Positions 1 through 4,578 of a stretch of 5,800 nucleotides of DNA are shown one piece after another. The notes beneath the pieces are model-generated. The model was not told where the DNA came from. It made no database searches and saw nothing but the letters and a program-made list of their open reading frames with translations. The DNA is taken from contig JALTMC010000135.1 in assembly GCA_027005175.1 (NCBI GenBank), positions 1 through 5,800 of the forward strand, read 5' to 3'. The translations under genes and the position numbers were made by a program. The DNA comes from Myxococcales bacterium (GTDB lineage: Bacteria; Myxococcota_C; UBA6777). Numbering within the stretch: position 1 is the first letter of the stretch; each line of letters starts with the position of its first letter.

Positions 1-28
1 CACTCTATACTTGACCAATGACTCTAGA

Positions 29-62
29 TATCACAACTACATGTTAAACGCAAGTTGTGATA
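29..62. repeat. 10-bp perfect inverted repeat, operator-like
   Basis: TATCACAACT (29-38) and AGTTGTGATA (53-62) are exact reverse complements separated by 14 bases. The length and spacing fit a dimeric regulator operator or a recombinase site, or a hairpin with a 14-nt loop. No T-run follows, so it is not a standard terminator. The gene it might control is not visible; the nearest plus-strand start with a good ribosome site is at 273. The repeat is seen directly; its function is unknown. Confidence 0.5.
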
Positions 63-169
63 ACTCGCGGTATACATGTGCACATTTTCGACCCGGGGAT
101 CTTCCAGTAGACCCAACTCTTCGGCTTTGGCCCAAGGCAATCCCCAAACATCTTGCCTGTAAGCCACGA

Positions 170-187
170 GGTTGCTCTACAGCAACC
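170..187 (+). terminator. Short perfect hairpin, weak terminator candidate
   Basis: GGTTGCT (170-176) pairs perfectly with AGCAACC (181-187) around the 4-nt loop CTAC. On the plus strand the stem is followed by a pyrimidine-rich CTTCCTTT but not by a clean T-run. It could be a weak terminator for something left of the window, or only a structural element. Confidence 0.25.
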
Positions 188-260
188 CTTCCTTTGTGAG
201 CTGGCATGCTCCTCGCAAAGTTCGCACCAACGACAGTCCGTTTCTTTTTCAAGCTGATAT

Positions 261-266
261 GGAGGT
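261..266 (+). promoter_or_regulatory. Strong Shine-Dalgarno site GGAGGT
   Basis: GGAGGT lies six bases before the ATG at 273. It is a complete match to the anti-Shine-Dalgarno core at good spacing. This is the main reason for treating the very short frame that follows as the true 5' end of a gene rather than chance. Confidence 0.6.
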
Positions 267-309
267 GTTGTTATGAAAGCCGATTTTCAGGAAGTGATCG
301 AGCAAACTC

Positions 310-315
310 GTTGTG
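310..315 (+). repeat. Target-site duplication, left copy (GTTGTG)
   Basis: GTTGTG directly abuts the outer end of the left terminal inverted repeat. An identical hexamer abuts the right repeat at 518-523. Exact adjacency on both sides is what a transposition event with a 6-bp staggered cut would leave. Confidence 0.6.
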
Positions 316-342
316 CCGACGTTCCGCACACTGAACAAATGA
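316..342 (+). repeat. Left terminal inverted repeat of the MITE-like element
   Basis: This 27-bp arm begins CCGACGTTCCGCAC and ends TGAACAAATGA. It matches the reverse complement of 493-517 apart from two substitutions and an extra AC. It overlaps the distal codons of the short frame starting at 273. Confidence 0.7.
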
Positions 343-492
343 GCAAAGGCTAATTGCATGAAATAGCTTGATAAAATAAATACCTTCGATGATGGTAGTG
401 CTTTGTTATGTCAACTCCACGATCGAAGAATCGCAATGTCCAGCAAAAATGCGCCTTGAAAAATAAGGGCTTTTTCGAGTAATCTCTACGAT

Positions 493-517
493 TCATTTGT
501 TCAGTGCGGAATGTCAG
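493..517 (-). repeat. Right terminal inverted repeat of the MITE-like element
   Basis: This 25-bp arm, read on the minus strand, begins CTGACATTCCGCAC and ends TGAACAAATGA. It is the partner of the left arm, and the copy of GTTGTG at 518-523 lies immediately outside it. Confidence 0.7.
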
Positions 518-523
518 GTTGTG
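518..523 (+). repeat. Target-site duplication, right copy (GTTGTG)
   Basis: This is the second copy of the hexamer found at 310-315. It directly abuts the outer end of the right terminal repeat. Its phase relative to the downstream open frame is the same as that of the left copy relative to the frame from 273. Confidence 0.6.
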
Positions 524-685
524 TGTTGCGTCGGAAACATATGGCACGTAACAAAGATCCGAACCCCTTGTGTATTGTGTTTGCGCACGGATGCAACGAT
601 AAGAGAAGAACGAGTGCTCCCCGCTGGAGCCATTCCATCCGTGAGAAAGATGATGAGGTGGGGTCGCTCAGTGTTGCGACTGCCC

Positions 686-726
686 TTGCTGAGAGCTGTA
701 CAAAGTGCCGATTCGAGAGAGGAGAG
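686..726 (+). repeat. 41-bp direct repeat, copy 1
   Basis: Positions 686-726 match 761-801 at 39 of 41 positions; the two differences are at 702 (A against G) and 715 (G against A). The copies start 75 bp apart, a multiple of three, so any frame read through them repeats in register; in one plus-strand frame this gives CTKCRF twice. The 34-bp stretch between the copies is unrelated. The repeat is not palindromic. Origin and function are unknown. Confidence 0.85.
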
Positions 727-760
727 TCGTCTGATCTCATTAGAGGCTCCTTCCTACATT

Positions 761-801
761 TTGCTGAGAGCTGTACGAAGTGCCGATTCAAGAGAGGAGA
801 G
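761..801 (+). repeat. 41-bp direct repeat, copy 2
   Basis: This is the second copy of the 686-726 unit. It ends 12 bp before the pilP stop codon, so on the minus strand both copies would lie in the 3' untranslated region of a pilP transcript. Confidence 0.85.
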
Positions 802-813
802 GGGAGGATTTAA

Positions 814-1440
814 TTAACGAGTATACTGTTTGAAGAGACTGGAGCGGCTAATATTGACTCGACGTCCACCGATAAAAACACGGCCCGTTTTGAAGTTTTT
901 GTTGTTTTTCTTGGATTTGATCCGTAGTTTGACACGGCTCACAATTCGGCGTCCCGCTTCATCACGGGATTCCTCTGCGATCACGATACCATCAGAATGT
1001 ATCCTTTGAACTCGCCCAGCATTACGACCGATCACAGTCCCACGTCGAACCATATAACCAAATCCACGCGGGTCTTGTACCATGGCAATCGGGTTGGCAA
1101 CCCCAGTCACTGTAGCGACCACAGTGAGTTGGTCCAGTTCGTACTTCTCAAGTTCCGTCTGAGGCTTCCGCTTCTTGGTCGGAATCACAACGGCACGTCG
1201 AGCGGGAGATGCAGCACCTGCCACTTTTTGCAGCGTCAGGTAGGGAGGCCGAAAAGGATCTCTCTTATTGACGGGAATATAGACAAAGCCTATCGTCTGT
1301 CTTCGCACGGTTAACCGCTTTTTGGGTGGCGGCTTGATACGCGGTGGAACATACTTCTTGTCGAAGGGGTTACTCTCATCACACCCGCAAAAAAGAAACA
1401 CGGAGAGCAACAAGATGGCCCAACGAAATCCTCTACCCAT
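814..1440 (-). CDS. pilP: PilP-type type IV pilus assembly lipoprotein
   Basis: The product has 208 residues. PilP proteins are inner-membrane lipoproteins that join PilN/PilO to the outer-membrane secretin PilQ in type IV pilus assembly. Residues 1-20 form a lipoprotein signal (basic start, LLLSVFLF core, FCGC lipobox, Cys20). Asp21 at +2 is the residue that, by the E. coli Lol rule, retains a lipoprotein in the inner membrane, as PilP requires. A proline- and lysine-rich linker (31-45) is followed by the family signature RDPFRPPYL (60-68). The beta-rich PilP domain follows at about 97-157, with LEKYELDQL, AMVQDPRGFGYMVRRG and IVIAEE. A basic tail of about 50 residues follows. The start at 1440 is chosen because AAGGAAG lies 5 nt upstream and the signal peptide begins there, although the frame stays open to 1518. 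The usual neighbours pilM, pilN, pilO and pilQ are all absent: downstream is repeat-rich DNA and upstream is a 517-bp divergent gap. The stop sits in the palindrome TTAATTAA, shared with the plus-strand stop at 811-813. Confidence 0.88.
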   Translation of the reverse strand: MGRGFRWAILLLSVFLFCGCDESNPFDKKYVPPRIKPPPKKRLTVRRQTIGFVYIPVNKRDPFRPPYLTLQKVAGAASPARRAVVIPTKKRKPQTELEKYELDQLTVVATVTGVANPIAMVQDPRGFGYMVRRGTVIGRNAGRVQRIHSDGIVIAEESRDEAGRRIVSRVKLRIKSKKNNKNFKTGRVFIGGRRVNISRSSLFKQYTR

Positions 1441-1445
1441 ACTGA

Positions 1446-1451
1446 CTTCCT
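1446..1451 (-). promoter_or_regulatory. Ribosome binding site deciding the pilP start
   Basis: AGGAAG on the minus strand lies five bases upstream of the ATG at 1440. The earlier in-frame ATGs at 1464, 1488 and 1518 have no comparable site and would place about 8-26 extra residues before the lipoprotein signal. Confidence 0.65.
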
Positions 1452-1478
1452 TTCTATTGGCCATAAGGCTTTCCTGCC

Positions 1479-1487
1479 ATTTTACCA
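1479..1487 (-). promoter_or_regulatory. Possible extended -10 promoter element for pilP
   Basis: The minus strand reads TGGTAAAAT here: a TAAAAT hexamer (five of six matches to TATAAT) preceded by a TG extended -10. There is no good -35 at the usual distance. Transcription would start near 1471 and leave a leader of about 30 nt, agreeing with translation from 1440. The evidence is sequence resemblance only. Confidence 0.3.
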
Positions 1488-1760
1488 TGTCCCAATTCAC
1501 AATGAGAACCTGAAACATCTTTGAAGTGGAAGAGTCAAACCCGCATAGCTGTTCTTGGATGAAAGCAAAATACCTTCCTCCAGAACCATTGACAGGTTAT
1601 GATTATCCCTCACACTTGTCAAGTTTGGAATGCCATTGACAGCAATCCCCACACCCAACAACGACACAACGCAGTAAAAGTTGAGAGTTTTCCCATTACA
1701 ACCCTAGAACCAGAGTGACGAACCCACAAAGAAAACAGCAAAAGAAAGATAACCCAGCAG

Positions 1761-1918
1761 CCAGACACGAAAACCAAGTAAGCCAGACACGAAAACCAAG
1801 CAAAGCCAGACACAAAAACCAAGCAAAGCCAGACACGGAAACCAAGCAAAGCCAGACACAAAAGCCAAGCAAGCCAGACACGAGAACCAAGCAAACCAGA
1901 CACGAAAGCCAAGCAAAA
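1761..1918 (+). repeat. Tandem array of seven 22-23 bp units, free of T on the plus strand
   Basis: Units start at 1761, 1783, 1806, 1829, 1852, 1874 and 1896, with lengths 22, 23, 23, 23, 22, 22 and 23. Consensus: CCAGACACGAAAACCAAGC followed by AAG or AAAG. A degenerate eighth unit, CTAGATACTTAAATCAGAC, may follow at 1919. From 1780 to 1919 the plus strand contains no T. All stop codons need T, and on the complementary strand all need A, so open frames in any frame here are expected and do not indicate genes. Unit lengths are not a constant multiple of three, which argues against a repeated peptide. The short A-tracts recur about once per 9-12 bases, roughly in phase with the helix, so the array might be curved. 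Located just upstream of the gene at 1958, it may be part of its leader. Confidence 0.9.
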
Positions 1919-1942
1919 CTAGATACTTAAATCAGACAAGTC

Positions 1943-1946
1943 GAGG
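1943..1946 (+). promoter_or_regulatory. Probable ribosome binding site for the Trp-rich gene
   Basis: GAGG ends 11 bases before the ATG at 1958. The purine-rich AAGAAGAG next to the start is too close to be the main site. The spacing is slightly long, so this is a moderate-quality signal. Confidence 0.4.
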
Positions 1947-1957
1947 TTCAAGAAGAG

Positions 1958-2734
1958 ATGAAGCAGTTTCCAACAATCATCAGATGGCTCCAAGCCAACC
2001 AAGCCAGTTGGCCATCTCTCGACTTTGATGAGTGGCCCACGGGACTACGGCATGATCTTTCATGGCATTGTACCAAAAGAGCCTTGCATGTAGCGCAAGA
2101 GATGGACCAGGAAGCGAAGCAAGGAAGTTGGTATGCTCTGGCAGCAAAGAGACAATGGATAGCAGGAAAGATCACAAAGCAGGCCATGCAAAACAGCATC
2201 AAGATGGCGCAACTATCGATGATTCCGGAAGAGATTGAGACAGGCAGGGGGTGGTTCCAACAAGAGCGAACAAAGTATGAGAACATCCTCACAGGAATCC
2301 AAGAGGATCTCTCGCCCCAAGAGCGGGCCTGGATTGAAGCAGACACCGCAAAATACATAGCACAGGACGCACTTGCTCGTATCACCTGGGCAACCATTCA
2401 AATCGATCCGCCGGATCTTCCCGATATCATCAGAATGTTTCATCGGGCCATACGCAACCTAACGGCTGCAAAAAGTTGGCTCGACAATGCCCAACGCGAT
2501 TGGCATAGCACCCAACACGATTGGCATACCCTAGAGATCCTTGTCCGAAAGCAAGTCCGCTCGCAGGTTGAGCAAGAAGAGTCCTGGCAAAAAGAAAAGT
2601 TACTCCATCTGCTGACACTACATCAACAGTACCGCGAAAGGATCTGCGACTGGCTCAAAGAATTCGCCCAAAACAGAGAACGGCTGCAAAAGCAATGGCA
2701 CAGCGAGTGGGAAGACGCCCTCTTCTCTTCTTAA
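1958..2734 (+). CDS. Tryptophan-rich, probably helical protein of unknown function
   Basis: The product has 258 residues, and I do not recognise the family. It has no signal peptide or membrane segment and looks soluble and mostly alpha-helical, rich in Gln, Glu, Lys and Arg. It contains 16 tryptophans (about 6 percent), at 10, 18, 26, 36, 58, 67, 99, 125, 144, 174, 182, 189, 210, 232, 247 and 251; several early ones are about eight residues apart. A short internal duplication, QRDWHS / QHDWHT (179-190), is encoded by a tandem 21-bp repeat (2490-2510 and 2511-2531, 18 of 21 identical). The C-terminal third (about 190-250) is highly charged and could form a long helix or coiled coil. Only two cysteines occur (38, 230). 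The ATG at 1958 is the first start after an in-frame TAA at 1928-1930. The T-free array lies directly upstream. The stop is 14 bp from the stop of the convergent VWA gene. Length and consistent helical character support a real gene; function is unknown. Confidence 0.75.
   Translation: MKQFPTIIRWLQANQASWPSLDFDEWPTGLRHDLSWHCTKRALHVAQEMDQEAKQGSWYALAAKRQWIAGKITKQAMQNSIKMAQLSMIPEEIETGRGWFQQERTKYENILTGIQEDLSPQERAWIEADTAKYIAQDALARITWATIQIDPPDLPDIIRMFHRAIRNLTAAKSWLDNAQRDWHSTQHDWHTLEILVRKQVRSQVEQEESWQKEKLLHLLTLHQQYRERICDWLKEFAQNRERLQKQWHSEWEDALFSS
2490..2531 (+). repeat. Tandem 21-bp duplication inside the Trp-rich gene
   Basis: Two adjacent 21-bp units (2490-2510, 2511-2531) differ at three positions. 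Each encodes seven residues, keeping the frame and placing Trp182 and Trp189 one heptad apart, with Trp174 eight residues earlier. It looks like a recent slippage or duplication that was tolerated in a repetitive helix. Confidence 0.75.
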
Positions 2735-2748
2735 TCTATGATTTCGTC

Positions 2749-4317
2749 CTATTTCCACAGTGACCGAGAGATGGAGACCAATTGAAGGAATTCTGCGTGA
2801 TAGGTATCTTTTTGTTGCGCTGCTTTTGCAACACTCTCTACTTGCTCCAGTGTCCATGTTTTGGCATGCTCACTCTTGCGTAAGATCTCAGCAAAACCCA
2901 TAACAGCAGTAGCCCACTGTAGTTGCCATGAAGCTTGTTGGAAAGGTCGGTGCAAGGAGAGCCCTGGTACAGGTGTGACAATCTCTGAGGCCTTATCGTT
3001 TGGCCCACCATGAGGAGGCTTGAAACGCAATCGAACCGTAACCAACGGTGTATTGCTTTTGCTTTGAACTAAGGGGATCACCTTCTGTTGGTACAACCGG
3101 ACTTCGTACAGAGCGGTAACATTATGACCAGCGCCTAACTCTCCAGCATCAACCTTATCGTTGCGGAAATCAATGTCTGCGATATCGCGATTCTCGTAAC
3201 CGATGAGACGGTATCGATGAACATACTCTTTCGCAAACTCAACCTGAATCTTGACGTCTTTGGCGATCGTCAACATGGTACCGATAAATTTATCCCGAAA
3301 GACACGTCGAGCTTGGTCCTCTGAGTCGATGTAGTAGTAATTCCCGTTGCCTTTGTTCGAGAGTTGTTCCATCCGAGAGTCACGATAGTTACCGGTACCA
3401 AAACCAACAGTGGTCATGGTGATACCTTTTTTCACATAACTCTCAATGGTTTTCAGGATAACTGCATACGATGTTTTTCCGATATTGGCGTCGCCATCGG
3501 AGAACACAAGTACTCGGTTTTCATGACCTTTCACAAAGCTGCGGGAGGCCATCTCATAAGCCAGAAGCATCCCATCAGCCATGGCGGTTCCACCCCCTGT
3601 AGACAATTGTTCAACAGCGCGGCGAAGCAGAGGCATCTTGGCTGCATCTGTAGGATCAAGGATTTTACGAATAGAGCCTGCATAGGTAGCAATCGCAACC
3701 GTATCACCATCTCGTAACTGCTCTAACAAGATATTCAAACTTGCCTTAACCAACCCGATTCGATCCCTACCTCTCATAGAGCAGGAAGTGTCTACGAGGA
3801 AAGTCAGATGCATCGGTTTGCGCTCTGAAGGACTCACACGCTTACCTTGAAGGGCGACGCGCAAGATGTAATTCTTCGGATTGTAGGGAGAGATAGCCCC
3901 ATCCACATGCAATTGAAAGGGGTTATCCTTTTCCTTGGGACCTTCATACTTATAGTCGAAAAAGTTAATAAACTCTTCGACACGAACAGAAAGAGGTGAA
4001 GGTAAACGATTCCCCTTAAGCATTCGACGAGAATAGGTATACGATGCAGTGTCCACATCAATCGCAAACGTGGAGAGATTGTCCTTACTGGGGTCCTCCC
4101 ATGGATTGACCTTGGAAAGTTTCTCCTGACTTGTTGATGAATAAGGCTCCCTAGGCGAGTTCGATGGGATACCACTCTGATTTGGGCTACTGGCCCCTTT
4201 GCCTTGTGTGGGGTAGCGTGAACCCGGTATGGAAGAGCTACCTTGACTACCACAGCCACTCAAGAAAGAAAAAACAACAACAGAACAAAGACAAAGAAAA
4301 GAAGATACATACTTCAT
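2749..4317 (-). CDS. yfbK: YfbK-like von Willebrand factor A domain lipoprotein
   Basis: The product has 522 residues. Residues 1-22 are a lipoprotein signal ending in the lipobox LSGC (Cys22). A Ser/Pro/Gly-rich low-complexity linker (about 23-70) follows. The YfbK-type N-terminal domain begins near 80 with FAIDVDTASYTYSRRML and VRVEEFINFF. The VWA domain spans about 170-340 and has a complete MIDAS metal site: DTSCS (Asp176, Ser178, Ser180), Thr244 in GGGTAMADG, and Asp274 in FSDGD. The C-terminal YfbK-associated domain (DUF3520 type) fills about 345-522. Length and domain order match the YfbK family. These proteins are membrane anchored and presumably bind a protein partner through Mg2+; their precise role is not established. 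The start at 4317 is chosen because AGGAG lies 7 nt upstream and the signal peptide starts there; the frame remains open to 4530 but without signal or ribosome site. It stands alone between a convergent unknown gene and a gap of 261 bp. No sigma factor gene is seen nearby. Confidence 0.94.
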   Translation of the reverse strand: MKYVSSFLCLCSVVVFSFLSGCGSQGSSSIPGSRYPTQGKGASSPNQSGIPSNSPREPYSSTSQEKLSKVNPWEDPSKDNLSTFAIDVDTASYTYSRRMLKGNRLPSPLSVRVEEFINFFDYKYEGPKEKDNPFQLHVDGAISPYNPKNYILRVALQGKRVSPSERKPMHLTFLVDTSCSMRGRDRIGLVKASLNILLEQLRDGDTVAIATYAGSIRKILDPTDAAKMPLLRRAVEQLSTGGGTAMADGMLLAYEMASRSFVKGHENRVLVFSDGDANIGKTSYAVILKTIESYVKKGITMTTVGFGTGNYRDSRMEQLSNKGNGNYYYIDSEDQARRVFRDKFIGTMLTIAKDVKIQVEFAKEYVHRYRLIGYENRDIADIDFRNDKVDAGELGAGHNVTALYEVRLYQQKVIPLVQSKSNTPLVTVRLRFKPPHGGPNDKASEIVTPVPGLSLHRPFQQASWQLQWATAVMGFAEILRKSEHAKTWTLEQVESVAKAAQQKDTYHAEFLQLVSISRSLWK

Positions 4318-4324
4318 AACAACG

Positions 4325-4329
4325 CTCCT
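4325..4329 (-). promoter_or_regulatory. Ribosome binding site deciding the VWA lipoprotein start
   Basis: AGGAG on the minus strand ends seven bases before the ATG at 4317. This places the start exactly at the lipoprotein signal peptide and excludes the longer in-frame extension. Confidence 0.7.
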
Positions 4330-4522
4330 GTTTGCCCACACACTTGTTTTTGAGCCCCCCCACACCTCTTTCAATAAATGTGCCAACTCAAAAGAAAAAG
4401 GTGTCTCATGAAAAAAGAAAGAAACAGACCGGGCTTCACAGATGTATACAAATGACATGCAAAAACATGGACAATTCGTTTGAAAAAATTTTCTCAGATT
4501 TTTGAGGGAGTTTGAAGAGCGG

Positions 4523-4540
4523 TACGACATGATTGTCGTA
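4523..4540 (-). terminator. Perfect 7-bp hairpin downstream of the right-hand gene
   Basis: On the minus strand TACGACA pairs with TGTCGTA around the loop ATCA, starting about 38 bases after the stop codon at 4579. No T-run follows immediately, so it is not a classic intrinsic terminator. It may be a stability hairpin or a Rho-dependent end. Confidence 0.3.
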
Positions 4541-4578
4541 AAGAGGATGGGGAGAGAAGATGGAGGGAAAGGAGGATC

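Larger units (their letters stand above)
1..260. other. Intergenic or decayed region without a supported gene
   Basis: No reading frame here has both a ribosome binding site and a recognisable product. The stretch contains an operator-like inverted repeat (29-62), a 10-bp palindrome ATGTGCACAT (76-85) and a 7-bp hairpin (170-187), listed separately where useful. A minus-strand frame that is open between about 183 and 28 reads partly like protein, but it has no good start and lies between close stops. It could be a gene remnant or chance. Confidence 0.5.
316..517. mobile_element. 202-bp MITE-like non-autonomous element
   Basis: The ends are imperfect inverted repeats: left arm 316-342 (27 bp) and right arm 493-517 (25 bp). 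Read inward, both follow C-(C/T)-GAC-(G/A)-TTCCGCAC, then TGAACAAATGA. They differ by two substitutions and a 2-base AC insertion in the left arm. The hexamer GTTGTG flanks both ends exactly. The interior is AT-rich, has no credible transposase frame, and carries two nested inverted repeats: CTTCGAT/ATCGAAG (384-390/422-428) and a 9-bp stem with one G-T pair (455-463/471-479). Small size, terminal repeats, a target duplication and no coding capacity are the hallmarks of a MITE, which would be moved in trans by a related full-length insertion sequence. I cannot name the parent family. The insertion appears to break the small gene that starts at 273. Confidence 0.7.
273..813 (+). pseudogene. Small gene of unknown function interrupted by a MITE-like insertion
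   Basis: The ATG at 273 follows a perfect GGAGGT site. As it stands, the frame encodes only 26 residues (MKADFQEVIEQTRC, then 12 residues read from inside the inserted element) and stops at 351-353. If the element (316-517) and one copy of the flanking GTTGTG are removed, codon 14 (TGT, 312-314) continues in phase at 523 (GTG) and runs open to the TAA at 811-813. This gives a predicted 110-residue product. It would contain two CTKC motifs 25 residues apart, created by the 41-bp direct repeat. The middle reads VLRRKHMARNKDPNPL. I recognise no family with confidence. The frame match alone has a one-in-three chance, so the evidence is the strong ribosome site, the exact target duplication and the frame together. 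The true 3' end is uncertain, because the distal part overlaps repeats and may be non-coding. The 26-codon frame might still be translated. Confidence 0.42.
1441..1957. other. Divergent intergenic region between pilP and the Trp-rich gene
   Basis: No gene is supported in these 517 bases. TTGACA occurs on the plus strand at 1589-1594 and 1636-1641 (both preceded by CCA) and on the minus strand at 1617-1622. The last overlaps the odd palindrome ACTTGTCAAGT (1614-1624). None is paired with a good -10 at normal spacing, so they could be -35 elements or regulator boxes. The right half is occupied by the T-free tandem array. Apparent open frames across the array on both strands follow from its base composition. 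Confidence 0.5.
4318..4578. other. Intergenic leader region of the VWA lipoprotein gene
   Basis: No gene is supported. On the minus strand, TTGTCC (4469-4474) stands 20 bases before TATACA (4443-4448), a poor promoter candidate. A run of seven G on the minus strand (4355-4361) lies about 26 bases upstream of the ribosome site. A hairpin (4523-4540) follows the end of the right-hand gene. The rest is A/T-rich or pyrimidine-rich without clear motifs. Confidence 0.4.

Noticed and set aside
690-730. tRNA-like GATTCGAGA resembling a T-loop
   Set aside because: The flanking bases do not form a 5-bp T-stem and no acceptor, D or anticodon arms can be placed.
686-801. CRISPR-like layout: two 41-bp repeats around a 34-bp spacer
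   Set aside because: There are only two copies, the repeat is not palindromic, it includes mismatches, no further units occur on either side, and no cas gene is present in the window.
1-813. pilQ (secretin) expected downstream of pilP on the minus strand
   Set aside because: No frame longer than about 96 codons exists there and none carries secretin-like sequence.
1441-1518. Longer pilP start at 1518 adding 26 residues
   Set aside because: It would bury the lipoprotein signal peptide, and the AAGGAAG site at 1446-1452 is correctly spaced for the start at 1440.
1619-1916. Three overlapping minus-strand frames encoding hydrophobic Phe/Leu/Trp-rich repeats across the tandem array, resembling membrane proteins
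   Set aside because: The minus strand has no A for 140 bases, so stop codons cannot occur in any frame. The units are 22-23 bp, so no peptide repeat is maintained, and no good ribosome site precedes the starts.
1761-1918. CRISPR array reading of the 22-23 bp tandem repeat
   Set aside because: Units are directly adjacent with no unique spacers between them.
4318-4530. Longer start for the VWA lipoprotein at 4530
   Set aside because: The extra 71 residues do not look like a signal peptide, and AGGAG at 4325-4329 plus the LSGC lipobox define the start at 4317.
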